Shown here: positions 8,594 to 17,273 of the stretch, piece by piece
Numbering within the stretch: the stretch's first letter is position 1
How the letters are laid out: each line of letters begins with the position of its first letter
Source: Burkholderiales bacterium
Lineage (GTDB): Bacteria; Pseudomonadota; Gammaproteobacteria; Burkholderiales; JAHFRG01
NCBI GenBank assembly: GCA_035518095.1
Contig: DATIXX010000074.1
Location: forward strand, 1 to 64,000
Direction of reading: 5' to 3'
DNA: 64,000 nt
Notes under the pieces: model-generated
What the model saw: the letters and a program-made list of their open reading frames with translations, nothing else
Told to the model about the DNA's origin: nothing
The model's database searches: none
Translations under genes and position numbers: made by a program

Positions 8594-9088
8594 ATGATTG
8601 CGGAAACTTGCAAGAGTGCCGCCGCGCTTGTATTGCTGGCGTGCATTCCTGTATTTGCGCAGGATGATCCGGTGAAAGTGAACGCTGACGTTATCGCAGC
8701 ATTTAACAGATACGACGCCAATCACGACGGTTATTTAAGCAAAAGCGAGCTGAAAAAACGCGAGGATTTATTGCGGATATTTGCAGATGCCGATGCCAAC
8801 CACGATGGGAAGCTGGATGTGAACGAATACGCTGCCGCGGAAACAGCATTGCAGCGCGCAAACGCGGAGCGCTATCTGGATGACGACATCATTACCGCGA
8901 AGGTCAAAGCCGCCTTACTCGAGGACCCGGACATGAAATCGCAGGATGTGAGCGTGGAAACCTACCGTGGAAATGTTCTACTGAGCGGATTCGTGGAACA
9001 TCAAAGCCAGGTACGAAAGGCCGGGCGCATCGCATCAGGTGTGCGCGGTGTGGTATCGGTCAAAAACGCCCTGACGCTGCGGATTTAG
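8594..9088 (+). CDS. Exported EF-hand and BON domain protein
   Basis: A 164-aa protein I cannot match to a named gene. An N-terminal signal segment (residues 8-22) ends in VFA-Q, suiting signal peptidase I; C17 in LLAC is a weaker lipobox alternative. Two canonical 12-residue EF-hand loops follow, D41-E52 and D67-E78, both DANHDG-type with Glu at position 12. A BON domain fills about residues 95-164 (DDDIITAKVKAALL through VVSVKNALTL). BON domains are associated with phospholipid or envelope binding, and EF-hands with calcium, so a calcium-responsive periplasmic envelope protein is inferred. The ATG at 8594 has GGAGGAGAA upstream. It sits behind a sigma54 promoter next to glrR. Confidence 0.85.
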   Translation: MIAETCKSAAALVLLACIPVFAQDDPVKVNADVIAAFNRYDANHDGYLSKSELKKREDLLRIFADADANHDGKLDVNEYAAAETALQRANAERYLDDDIITAKVKAALLEDPDMKSQDVSVETYRGNVLLSGFVEHQSQVRKAGRIASGVRGVVSVKNALTLRI

Positions 9089-9315
9089 GCAGGGGTAAAG
9101 ATGACCGATCCTGCGCGGCGTGAAATCCAGAATTCACCCGCGGGAAATTATAACAGCTGCTTCGATGATATTTTTCAGCGCAGGTGGAATTACCGCTTCG
9201 TCAACCTTACCGTATATTTGCGTTGCTGCTCACTGTCTTTATGAACCGGATCTTCTGAGGGATCGAAGATCGAGGAACGGAGGCATCTCGTCTTTTGCTG
9301 TTTTCTTCACGGGCA
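9089..9315. other. Convergent intergenic gap without a convincing gene
   Basis: 227 bases between the EF-hand/BON gene and thyA. It holds a 47-codon ORF (9101-9244, start ATG after GGGGTAAAG) with no recognisable features. It also holds a perfect 7-bp inverted repeat, GATCTTC (9249-9255) with GAAGATC (9265-9271), that has no T-run on either strand. Confidence 0.5.
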
Positions 9316-10110
9316 CTACACAGCGATCGGCGCTTTGATCGCTGGATGCGGCTCGTACCCTTGCAAACGAAAATCCTCGTACTTGAAGTCATTTATATTA
9401 CTGACCGAAGGATTAATGTGCATCACCGGCAGTTTCTTCGGTTGCCGCGACAGCTGTTCACGGGCCTGCTCCACATGATTAAGGTACAGATGGACGTCAC
9501 CAAAAGTGTGGATAAATTCACCCGGCGTGAGCTTGCAGACTTGCGCCAGCATCTGCGTTAGCAGCGCGTAGGACGCAATGTTGAAAGGAACGCCGAGAAA
9601 CACGTCGGCGCTGCGTTGGTAAAGCTGGCAGGAAAGCCTCTTCCGAACAACGTAAAATTGGAAAAACGCGTGGCATGGCAAGAGCGCCATTTTGTCGAGA
9701 TCCGCCACGTTCCAAGCTGAAACTACAAGCCTCCTAGAATCCGGATTTCTCCCGATTTCCTCGATAATTCTGGCAATCTGGTCTATGTGTCCTCCGCCGG
9801 GCGTGGGCCAGGAGCGCCATTGAAAGCCGTACACCGGCCCAAGGTCCCCTTTTTCGTTTGCCCATTCATCCCAAATAGTGACGCCATTTTTCTTAAGGTA
9901 GTCGATGTTGGTCTCGCCTTTGAGAAACCACAGCAACTCGTGAATGACGGATTTCACATGGATTTTTTTGGTGGTAAGGAGCGGAAACCCGGCATTAAGG
10001 TCAAAACGCAGTTGATGGCCGAAAATACTCAAGGTACCGGTGCCGGTGCGGTCATTTTTCGGTACACCGCGATCGAGGATGTGCTGCATCAAGTCCAAGT
10101 ACTGGCGCAT
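9316..10110 (-). CDS. thyA: Thymidylate synthase
   Basis: Converts dUMP to dTMP using methylene-tetrahydrofolate (264 aa, exactly the E. coli length). The catalytic cysteine is C146 in [10 protein letters not shown]. The [10 protein letters not shown] and [13 protein letters not shown] motifs and the C-terminal IKAPIAV are all present. It is divergently transcribed from the aminopeptidase gene, with a 121-base gap between them. Functionally it pairs with dcd (dUTP supply) and folA (folate recycling) in this window. Confidence 0.98.
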   Translation of the reverse strand: MRQYLDLMQHILDRGVPKNDRTGTGTLSIFGHQLRFDLNAGFPLLTTKKIHVKSVIHELLWFLKGETNIDYLKKNGVTIWDEWANEKGDLGPVYGFQWRSWPTPGGGHIDQIARIIEEIGRNPDSRRLVVSAWNVADLDKMALLPCHAFFQFYVVRKRLSCQLYQRSADVFLGVPFNIASYALLTQMLAQVCKLTPGEFIHTFGDVHLYLNHVEQAREQLSRQPKKLPVMHINPSVSNINDFKYEDFRLQGYEPHPAIKAPIAV

Positions 10111-10231
10111 TCTTGAGAGCCTAAGTTAAAACCGGCTGCCGGGCAACGGGTTCTGAAAATCTTTTGATTCGCAGGCCGGAAGCTTGGTTATAATCCAGCA
10201 ATAATTTTTATTTTACCGCACCAAGGTACCC

Positions 10232-11689
10232 ATGCTGGCCAAACTTGCGCCGCACGCGTCAGTGCTGTCCGTTGTTGAGCTTGCAGAGATCTCCCACGTT
10301 CTGTTCGTACTCCCGAAGAGCGAACAGCTTCCGGTTTTTCCGGGATCGGAAACGTTGCGGGCGCTGTTGAAACGCCGCGCGATGAAAGCTTCACAACTGG
10401 CCGGCACTCCGCTTTTTGGCACGCTTCCGCACGGCGGGCTGGCGGCATGGACAATGCTGGATTTGACCAAACCCGTATTCGAACAGCACACCGTGTTGCG
10501 CAAGGCGGTGCAGCCGCTGCTTGAGGAAAATCCGAAGACGCTTTGTATCTCGGTTCATGGAACTCGTGACGAACGTGCAAAGGCCGGGCACCTTGCGGCG
10601 TACGTAGCCTGGGCCAATGGGGCCGAACTGCCGCAGAGGAAAAAGAAACCGCAATTCAAATCGCTTGCCGCAATTGCGATTTATGGCGCCCCTGAAAGTA
10701 ACGGTTTTGAAGCGCTGCGGGCGCGCGCGGAAGGCAACGTGCTGTGCCGTGAACTCACCATTTTGCCCCCCAACGAACTTACCCCGGAGCTGTACCGCCA
10801 GCGCATCAGGAAAATTGCGAAAGATTGCGGTTGGGAGCATGAGGAATTCGGGCTGCAAAAACTGCGCAAAATGGGAGCGGGAGCATTTGTCGCGGTTGCG
10901 CAGGGCAGTTTTGAGGAAGACGCCGCGATCGTGCATTTGCGCTATCGTCATAGGCGGGCAAAACACTCGCTGGCGCTGGTGGGCAAAGGCATCTGCTTCG
11001 ACACCGGCGGACACAACCTCAAACCGGCCCGTTCCATGCACGGCATGCACCAAGACATGAACGGCTCGGCCGTGTGCCTTGGGATTCTGCTCGGCGCGAC
11101 ACGGGCGGAGCTCGCGGTTAATGTCGATTGCTGGTTAGCGATTGCGCAGAATCACATCGGTCCTAAGGCCTATAAGCAGAACGAAGTGGTGAAAGCGCTC
11201 AACGGGACCACCATCGAAATTGTGCATACCGATGCCGAAGGACGCATGGTACTGGCAGACACACTGACCATGGCAGCAAAAGGCAAACCTGCAGTGATCA
11301 TAGATTTCGCCACACTCACCGGCAGCATGGTGGTGGCGCTGGGCGAGCGCTATTCCGGGGTGCTAGGCAATCGCGAGGGTTTGCTGGCGCAGGCGGTCGC
11401 AGCGGGCAAGGCAAGTGGCGAGAGGATGTGCTTGTTTCCGCTGGATGAGGATTACGAGCAGGCGCTGGATAGCAAGATTGCAGATATTAAGCAGTGCACG
11501 CTTGATGGCGAAGCTGACCACATCCTTGCGGGGTGCTTCCTCAAGCGCTTTGTGCACGATCTGCCGTGGTTGCATGTCGATTTGTCTGCAAGCAGCTGCA
11601 AAGGGGGCTTAGGGGCGGTCGCATCGGACATAACTGGATTCGGAGTCGGCTGGGGCATGGAGATGATCAAGACCATTATCCGCGCATGA
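10232..11689 (+). CDS. Leucyl aminopeptidase family protein (M17)
   Basis: Two-metal cytosolic aminopeptidase (485 aa). The M17 metal ligands and catalytic residues are all found: K252 and D257 in VGKGICFDTGG, K264, D275 in QDMNG, and D334/E336/R338 in HTDAEGRMVLAD. The usual NTDAEGR signature has His instead of Asn, and the metal-site segment reads GMHQDMNGSA, so this is a diverged M17 branch rather than a close PepA copy; pepA is therefore not assigned. The ATG at 10232 has no strong ribosome binding site. A small membrane protein follows after 19 bases. Confidence 0.93.
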   Translation: MLAKLAPHASVLSVVELAEISHVLFVLPKSEQLPVFPGSETLRALLKRRAMKASQLAGTPLFGTLPHGGLAAWTMLDLTKPVFEQHTVLRKAVQPLLEENPKTLCISVHGTRDERAKAGHLAAYVAWANGAELPQRKKKPQFKSLAAIAIYGAPESNGFEALRARAEGNVLCRELTILPPNELTPELYRQRIRKIAKDCGWEHEEFGLQKLRKMGAGAFVAVAQGSFEEDAAIVHLRYRHRRAKHSLALVGKGICFDTGGHNLKPARSMHGMHQDMNGSAVCLGILLGATRAELAVNVDCWLAIAQNHIGPKAYKQNEVVKALNGTTIEIVHTDAEGRMVLADTLTMAAKGKPAVIIDFATLTGSMVVALGERYSGVLGNREGLLAQAVAAGKASGERMCLFPLDEDYEQALDSKIADIKQCTLDGEADHILAGCFLKRFVHDLPWLHVDLSASSCKGGLGAVASDITGFGVGWGMEMIKTIIRA

Positions 11690-11708
11690 ATTTGCAAAGG
11701 GAAAGCAT

Positions 11709-11900
11709 ATGAAACCATTTACCGTTACTGCAGTAGCCATTTTTATTCTGGTGGCGATTGTACATTTATTGAGGCTCGTATTCGACTGGGACATTACCGT
11801 GAACGGCTTTGTGATTCCGATGTGGGTGAGCGTGCTCGGCTTGTTTATTCCGGGTGCGCTGGCTTATTTTCTCTGGCGCGAGGCGTACAAGACTAAATAG
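11709..11900 (+). CDS. Small two-helix membrane protein
   Basis: A 63-aa hypothetical protein I do not recognise. Two hydrophobic helices, about residues 5-25 and 36-57, flank a short loop (FDWDITVNG), and the tail is positively charged (REAYKTK), predicting an inner-membrane hairpin. The ATG has GGGAAAG nearby. It lies 19 bases after the M17 peptidase gene, so the two may share a transcript. Confidence 0.7.
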   Translation: MKPFTVTAVAIFILVAIVHLLRLVFDWDITVNGFVIPMWVSVLGLFIPGALAYFLWREAYKTK

Positions 11901-11954
11901 CGTGCCGCGGGTTTTGCTGCACGATGTTGCCGCTTGCGGCCATTAACACATTTT

Positions 11955-12143
11955 TCATCTTGGTTTCCTGTCCCACACGTAGCGCACGAAGCGCTGCCAA
12001 CGGTTTTGCTTCTGCGCGAGTTTATTTTTGGTTTTCGCCGCCTGGCGGTCGCGCTCCACGCCGCACTTCACCTGTTCATGGATTTGCCGCAGGGTCAAAC
12101 CCCCGGGGCCCTTAAGATTATCCGGATCGTTGTTGGAAGACAC
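11955..12143 (-). CDS. Possible small basic hypothetical protein
   Basis: A 62-codon ORF starting GTG at 12143 behind GGAG five bases upstream; an in-frame ATG at 12164 would add seven residues. The product is hydrophilic and basic (starts MSSNNDPDN, ends YVWDRKPR), with a GLTLRQIHEQVK helix. It is the only reading of the 308-base stretch 11901-12208 that has a proper translation signal; otherwise that stretch holds only the aroC leader. No function can be suggested. Confidence 0.45.
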   Translation of the reverse strand: MSSNNDPDNLKGPGGLTLRQIHEQVKCGVERDRQAAKTKNKLAQKQNRWQRFVRYVWDRKPR

Positions 12144-12208
12144 CTTTACTCCACTGAAATACACAGGGGATATGTTAAACTTTATTGCTATTTTTTTCGA
12201 GGAAAATC

Positions 12209-13369
12209 ATGTCAGGCAATACCCTGGGACGACTCTTCTGCGTGACTTCCTTCGGTGAATCGCACGGGCCCGCGATCGGCTGCGTGGTCGACGGTTGCCC
12301 TCCCGGGATGGCGCTTACTGCGGAGGACATTCAGAAAGAGTTGGATCGCCGCAAACCCGGCACTTCGCGCCATGTCTCGCAGCGCAGGGAATCCGACACG
12401 GTGGAAATCCTTTCCGGCGTATTTGAAGGCAAAACCACTGGCACGCCGATAGCGCTCTTGATCCGCAATGAAGACGCACGCAGCAAAGACTATGGAAATA
12501 TCATGGACACCTTCCGTCCCGGGCACGCCGATTACACCTACTGGCAAAAATACGGCGCTCGCGATTACCGTGGCGGGGGCAGACAATCGGCTCGCGAGAC
12601 GGCAGTGCGTGTTGCAGCGGCAGCAATTGCCAGGAAATGGCTGAATGAGAAATACGGTGTAGTGATCCGCGGCTACATGTCGCAACTCGGCCCCATCGAA
12701 ATCCCGTTCAAAACCTGGAACGCGGTGAAGGACAATCCGTTTTTTGCTGCGGACGACAGCATGGTTCCGCAGCTTGAGGAATTCATGGACAAGCTCAGGA
12801 AATCCGGCGATTCCTGCGGTGCAAGAATTACAGCGATCGCAGAGCACGTACCGGTGGGCTGGGGTGAGCCGGTATTCGACAAGCTGGATGCGGATATCGC
12901 CCACGCCATGATGAGCATCAACGCAGTGAAAGCAGTGGAAATCGGCGCGGGTATCGCTTCAGTCAAACAAGCGGGAAGCGAGCATTCGGATGAAATGACT
13001 CCGCAAGGATTTTTGAGCAATAACGCTGGCGGAATTCTTGGCGGTATTTCTACCGGGCAGAATATCGTGGTCAATATCGCGGTGAAGCCTACTTCGAGCA
13101 TTCGCCTGCCGCGTCGTTCCATTGACAAACAGGGCAAGCCCACCGTGGTCGAAACACACGGACGCCACGATCCGTGCGTCGGCATTCGCGCCACTCCGAT
13201 CGCCGAGGCCATGCTGGCGCTGGTGCTTATGGATCATGCGCTGCGCCACCGTGGCCAAAATGCGGATGTGCGGTGTCCAACGCCTACAATCCCATCGCGA
13301 GCTGAAAAAGACACGCATTCCGACAGCAAAGCTATGCCCAAAGAAAATCCGGATCCGGATGAGGCCTGA
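12209..13369 (+). CDS. aroC: Chorismate synthase
   Basis: Last step of the shikimate pathway, EPSP to chorismate, needing reduced FMN (386 aa). Family signatures are clear: GESHGPAIG near the start, [14 protein letters not shown], the [23 protein letters not shown] region, and [18 protein letters not shown] near the end. The ATG at 12209 follows GAGGAAAA; an in-frame ATG at 12185 lacks a site. The C-terminal 35 residues are charged and low in complexity, somewhat beyond the family core. Its TGA overlaps the ATG of the next gene. Confidence 0.97.
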   Translation: MSGNTLGRLFCVTSFGESHGPAIGCVVDGCPPGMALTAEDIQKELDRRKPGTSRHVSQRRESDTVEILSGVFEGKTTGTPIALLIRNEDARSKDYGNIMDTFRPGHADYTYWQKYGARDYRGGGRQSARETAVRVAAAAIARKWLNEKYGVVIRGYMSQLGPIEIPFKTWNAVKDNPFFAADDSMVPQLEEFMDKLRKSGDSCGARITAIAEHVPVGWGEPVFDKLDADIAHAMMSINAVKAVEIGAGIASVKQAGSEHSDEMTPQGFLSNNAGGILGGISTGQNIVVNIAVKPTSSIRLPRRSIDKQGKPTVVETHGRHDPCVGIRATPIAEAMLALVLMDHALRHRGQNADVRCPTPTIPSRAEKDTHSDSKAMPKENPDPDEA

Positions 13370-13749
13370 TGAATATTACCAGGCAGTCGATACGGTTCAG
13401 TGCGTCGCCTGAGAGTTTGTTTGATGCATACCTCAGCTCTAGAAGGCACGCCGCGATACTCGGCAGCAGGGTTTCAATCGGCAAGGCGGTCAGCAGACGC
13501 TTTACTGCATTTAACGGCATTCTTTCGGGCAAGAATCTGCTGATTGTTGCGAAAGAACTTATTGTTCAGTCGTGGCGTTCGCGCAAGTGGAAGAAAACGC
13601 ATCCGGATTCAATCTTAATCTTGATGTTCAGCAAGTACGGGCGTGGTGCGCAGATTGATCTGGTTCACGTGAATATCCCGCGGCATGATTTACGAGGCGT
13701 AACCCGTGGCTGGAAAGTTACTACTGGAAACCCTGGTTTGAATACTTGA
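13369..13749 (+). pseudogene. AHSA1/SRPBCC-like gene with a C-terminal frameshift
   Basis: As read, a 126-aa protein of the START-like SRPBCC superfamily, AHSA1 (activator of Hsp90 ATPase) branch, with SASPESLFDAYLSS and the IDLVHVNIPRHD segment. The family normally ends in a GW..YYW.PW motif. Here the frame breaks just after GWK: two bases after AAA (13714-13716) the adjacent frame reads YYWKPWFEYLKRQR and stops at 13763. The open frame instead ends in TTGNPGLNT at 13749. Either a one-base indel truncated the gene or the assembly has an error. Start overlaps the aroC stop. Confidence 0.8.
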
Positions 13750-13782
13750 AGCGCCAGCGCTAGAAACCCGCGTTCTTCGCGC

Positions 13783-14925
13783 ATGCCAAGCCATCCGTAC
13801 TGGCGTCTCTCCAGTTTCTACTTTTTTTATTTCGCTTTTGTCGGCGCGTTTTCGCCTTATTGGAGTCTGTACCTCAAATCCCTAAGTTTCAGCGCTTCGG
13901 AAATCGGCGTACTGATGTCGTTATTGATGGTAACGCGCATTTTTGCACCTACGCTCTGGGGCTGGTTGGCGGACCGCAGCGGAAAGCGCGCTGGAATTGT
14001 CCAAATCGCCGGGGCATTAAGCTTTGCAAGCTATCTCGGAGTATTTTTCGGCAGGAGTTTCTGGTGGATGTTTGGGGTCATGACGCTGCTGAGTTTTTTT
14101 TGGAGCGCATCGTTGCCGCTGGTGGAAGCGATCACCCTCAGTCACCTGGGGGACAGCACTGCGCGATACGGGCGGGTGAGACTATGGGGCTCCATCGGCT
14201 TTATCATCGCTGTCATAGGCACTGGTTACATCTTGGACGTTGCACACGTTCACAGTCTGCTTTGGCTAGTGCTGGGGACAATTGCGGGAATTCTTGTTTT
14301 TTCGCGCTATATTCCTGAGATCGAAACCGCGGTCCACCACACCGACCGCTTCCCGGTGTCGCAAATAATCAGGCGACCGGAAGTTGCAGCACTGTTCGCT
14401 GCTTGCTTCCTGATGGTAGCCGCGCACGGACCGTTTTACACTTTCTATTCCCTATATTTAGTGGCACACGGATACAGCAAGGGCGCAATAGGCTGGTTGT
14501 GGGCGGTGGGTGTGATTTGTGAGATCGCGGCATTCATCGGCATGCCGCGCATCATGCAGCGCTTTTCCGTTCCGCAGATTCTAGGTATGAGTTTTACACT
14601 TGCCGTCATCCGCTTTCTTTTGATCGGCTGGTTGGTCAATTCCGTAGCTTTCATTTTATTTGCGCAGGTGTTGCACGCTGCGACTTTTGGTACTTATCAC
14701 GCCACTGCGATGGCGGCCATCCATCACTACTTCCGCGGCAGGCATCAGGCCACGGGGCAGGCACTTTATACCAGCCTTACTTTCGGTGCCGGCGGCACGT
14801 TCGGCGCGCTGATTAGCGGTTACCTTTGGGATTACTTGGGTGCAAGCCTAACGTTCAGTATGGCTTCGCTTTTCGCGCTGTGCGGGCTTTTGCTGATAGT
14901 CTGGAAATTTAGGCTTAGGAGCTGA
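13783..14925 (+). CDS. MFS transporter, HcaT/LacY-like
   Basis: Inner-membrane major facilitator protein (380 aa) with about twelve hydrophobic helices. The opening aromatic segment (YWRLSSFYFFYF then GAFSPYW), the loop LWGWLADRSGKR after TM2 and the RLWGSIGF segment are typical of the MFS_1-like/HcaT group. The substrate is unknown: HcaT relatives are annotated for phenylpropionate, but most bacterial members are uncharacterised. It begins 20 bases after the corrected end of the AHSA1-like gene. No ribosome binding site stands out. Confidence 0.85.
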   Translation: MPSHPYWRLSSFYFFYFAFVGAFSPYWSLYLKSLSFSASEIGVLMSLLMVTRIFAPTLWGWLADRSGKRAGIVQIAGALSFASYLGVFFGRSFWWMFGVMTLLSFFWSASLPLVEAITLSHLGDSTARYGRVRLWGSIGFIIAVIGTGYILDVAHVHSLLWLVLGTIAGILVFSRYIPEIETAVHHTDRFPVSQIIRRPEVAALFAACFLMVAAHGPFYTFYSLYLVAHGYSKGAIGWLWAVGVICEIAAFIGMPRIMQRFSVPQILGMSFTLAVIRFLLIGWLVNSVAFILFAQVLHAATFGTYHATAMAAIHHYFRGRHQATGQALYTSLTFGAGGTFGALISGYLWDYLGASLTFSMASLFALCGLLLIVWKFRLRS

Positions 14926-14990
14926 ACTGGAACCTGTTCTAGCGCCTCTCAATATGTAATAATTTATAGCTTATTTGAGGTACTTACGTG

Positions 14991-16403
14991 ATGAGCGGTC
15001 AAACCCTTTACGATAAGCTTTGGCACAGCCATCTGGTGCAGGAAGAGCCCGATGGCACGGCTTTGATTTACATCGACCGTCACTTGGTGCATGAAGTGAC
15101 CAGTCCGCAGGCGTTCGAGGGGCTGAAGCTCGCCGGAAGAAAACCCTGGCGCATGGATTCGGTGTTGGCGACAGCGGATCACAACACGCCGACCGTAGCG
15201 TGGAATGAAGGAATCAAGGACCCGATATCGCGCCTGCAGGTGGAGACACTGGACGCCAACATACGCCAGTATGGCGCCAAAGCGTACTTTCCATTCCTGG
15301 ACCCGCGCCAGGGCATCGTTCACGTTATCGGCCCGGAACAGGGTGCGACGCTTCCTGGAATGTCGGTAGTCTGCGGCGACTCGCATACCAGCACCCATGG
15401 GGCGTTTGCGGCGCTCGCGTTTGGCATCGGTACCTCTGAAATCGAACATGTGCTGGCCACTCAATGCCTGCCTCAAAAAAAATCCAAGGCGATGCAAATC
15501 GTGGTGGAGGGCGAGCTAAATAAAGGTGTCACGGCGAAAGACGTTATGCTCTCGATCATCGCCAAAATTGGCACTGCCGGCGGCAGCGGTTATGCAATTG
15601 AATTTGCCGGCAGCACCATACGTTCTTTAAGCATGGAAGCCAGGATGACCATTTGTAACATGTCAATTGAAGCCGGTGCGCGCGCCGGAATGATAGCCGT
15701 GGACGAGACCACGCTGGGGTATGTAAAGGGTCGTCCATTCGCACCTAAAGGCGGAATGTGGGAGAGGGCATCAAGCTTCTGGAAGACTCTTAAAAGCGAC
15801 GAGGACGCGCGATTTGACAAAGTCGTTCGCCTTTCCGCAGCAGACGTCAAGCCGCAGGTGACCTGGGGCACTTCGCCGGAAATGGTCGGCACCGTGGATG
15901 ACCGTGTTCCCGATCCCGCGCGCGAGACCAATCCGGTGAAGCGCCAAGCGATGGAACGGGCGCTAACCTATATGGGACTCGCTCCGAATACGCCGATCAA
16001 GGAAATCAAGCTTGACAAGATTTTTATTGGCTCATGCACCAACTCGCGAATCGAAGATTTGCGTGCTGCGGCGCAGGTCGTGCGCGGCAGGCATATTGCG
16101 TCCAATATTAAACTGGCGCTGGTGGTACCGGGTTCAGGATTGGTCAAGCGCCAGGCCGAAGCGGAGGGTCTAGACAAAGTTTTTGTCGACGCCGGTTTTG
16201 AGTGGCGCGAACCGGGCTGTTCCATGTGCTTGGGTATGAATGACGACCGCCTACAGCCCGGCGAGCGCTGCGCCTCGACCTCCAACCGGAATTTTGAGGG
16301 GCGCCAGGGCGCCGGCGGCAGGACTCATCTGGTAAGCCCAGAAATGGCAGCGGCAGCTGCGATTGCCGGGCATTTTGTGGATGTGCGCGGCAATTACAGC
16401 TAA
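14991..16403 (+). CDS. leuC: 3-isopropylmalate dehydratase large subunit
   Basis: Large aconitase-like subunit that isomerises 2- to 3-isopropylmalate in leucine synthesis with LeuD (470 aa). The 4Fe-4S ligands are in GSCTNSR and in the closely spaced pair of [11 protein letters not shown]. The [17 protein letters not shown]-type motif appears as [17 protein letters not shown]. The ATG at 14991 directly follows an in-frame GTG (14988), and GAGG at 14977 could serve either. First gene of a long same-strand run through leuD, leuB, asd, fimV and onward. Confidence 0.97.
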   Translation: MSGQTLYDKLWHSHLVQEEPDGTALIYIDRHLVHEVTSPQAFEGLKLAGRKPWRMDSVLATADHNTPTVAWNEGIKDPISRLQVETLDANIRQYGAKAYFPFLDPRQGIVHVIGPEQGATLPGMSVVCGDSHTSTHGAFAALAFGIGTSEIEHVLATQCLPQKKSKAMQIVVEGELNKGVTAKDVMLSIIAKIGTAGGSGYAIEFAGSTIRSLSMEARMTICNMSIEAGARAGMIAVDETTLGYVKGRPFAPKGGMWERASSFWKTLKSDEDARFDKVVRLSAADVKPQVTWGTSPEMVGTVDDRVPDPARETNPVKRQAMERALTYMGLAPNTPIKEIKLDKIFIGSCTNSRIEDLRAAAQVVRGRHIASNIKLALVVPGSGLVKRQAEAEGLDKVFVDAGFEWREPGCSMCLGMNDDRLQPGERCASTSNRNFEGRQGAGGRTHLVSPEMAAAAAIAGHFVDVRGNYS

Positions 16404-16416
16404 CTTGGGAACAGAG

Positions 16417-16563
16417 TTGAAAACGTTCAGGGTTATTTTGTTGCTTGGTTTATTGGCTTGGCCGCTCGCCGGGTGCAATTCGATGGCAAGCTCATGCAAT
16501 AACGTTACTGCGCCGGACCAGACGAATAGTCATAGTCAAGCTGACGACGATAGCGGGTACTGA
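16417..16563 (+). CDS. Small entericidin-like lipoprotein between leuC and leuD
   Basis: TTG start at 16417 gives 48 residues: a charged start (MKTFR), a hydrophobic stretch, a textbook lipobox LAGC at about residues 17-20, then a short polar tail ([10 protein letters not shown]...). The TGA overlaps the leuD ATG as TGATG, arguing for translation. A small entericidin-type lipoprotein in this position is a known betaproteobacterial arrangement; here the mature part has diverged from the usual CNTxxGxGxD pattern and carries a second Cys. TTG start and weak ribosome binding site lower certainty. Confidence 0.6.
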   Translation: MKTFRVILLLGLLAWPLAGCNSMASSCNNVTAPDQTNSHSQADDDSGY

Positions 16564-17204
16564 TGGAAAAATTCATCCAGCTTGACGGAATGGTCGTGCC
16601 TATGGATCGTGCTAACGTGGACACCGACTCGATCATCCCCAAGCAATTTCTTAAATCTATCAAACGCAGCGGCTTCGGACCCAACCTGTTTGATAGCTGG
16701 CGCTACCTGGATCACGGCGAGCCGGGCAAGGACAATCGCAGCCGCCCGTTGAACTCGGATTTCGTCCTTAACCAGCCGCGCTACCAGGGCGCGCAAATCC
16801 TGCTTGCGCGCGAGAATTTTGGATGCGGCTCAAGCCGCGAACACGCGCCGTGGGCGCTGCTCGACTATGGTTTCCGCGCGCTGATCGCGCCCAGTTTTGG
16901 CGAAATTTTTTATAACAATTGTTGTAAAAACGGGTTATTGCCGATAGAGCTTGACGCCGCTTCCGTAGCGCAGTTATTCCGCGAAGTAGCCGAGCAACCT
17001 GGCTATCGGCTTAAGGTGAATTTGGCCGCGCAAACCGTTACCACGCCGGCCAAGCAGATCTTTAAATTCGATATCGATCCGCGCCAAAAAAACCGCCTTG
17101 TTAGCGGGCTTGATGAAATTGGTTTGACATTGCAAAACGCGGATAAAATCAGGGCGTTCGAGACTAAGCATCGTGAGCGCTATCCCTGGTTGTATTCTGA
17201 ATAA
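16563..17204 (+). CDS. leuD: 3-isopropylmalate dehydratase small subunit
   Basis: Swivel-domain subunit of isopropylmalate isomerase (213 aa). It shows the [17 protein letters not shown] opening, the [19 protein letters not shown] substrate loop and SFGEIFYNN, all diagnostic of LeuD. The ATG overlaps the stop of the small lipoprotein gene. leuB follows after 69 bases. Confidence 0.97.
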   Translation: MEKFIQLDGMVVPMDRANVDTDSIIPKQFLKSIKRSGFGPNLFDSWRYLDHGEPGKDNRSRPLNSDFVLNQPRYQGAQILLARENFGCGSSREHAPWALLDYGFRALIAPSFGEIFYNNCCKNGLLPIELDAASVAQLFREVAEQPGYRLKVNLAAQTVTTPAKQIFKFDIDPRQKNRLVSGLDEIGLTLQNADKIRAFETKHRERYPWLYSE

Positions 17205-17273
17205 AAGGTGACGTGCGACGCGTGGGACAGGTAAGTACTCTTTACGCTTAACTCCTTACCATTCACTAAAATT

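Noticed and set aside
9101-9244. 47-codon plus-strand ORF after the EF-hand/BON gene
   Set aside because: Has a passable ribosome binding site but no recognisable composition, signal or motif; kept only as a gap note.
9249-9271. Inverted repeat GATCTTC/GAAGATC as a terminator between convergent genes
   Set aside because: No T-run on either strand; only an inverted repeat can be claimed.
10164-10194. Possible promoter TTGATT...TATAAT before the M17 peptidase gene
   Set aside because: The -10 is good but spacing to the -35 is 19 bases, so not listed as a feature.
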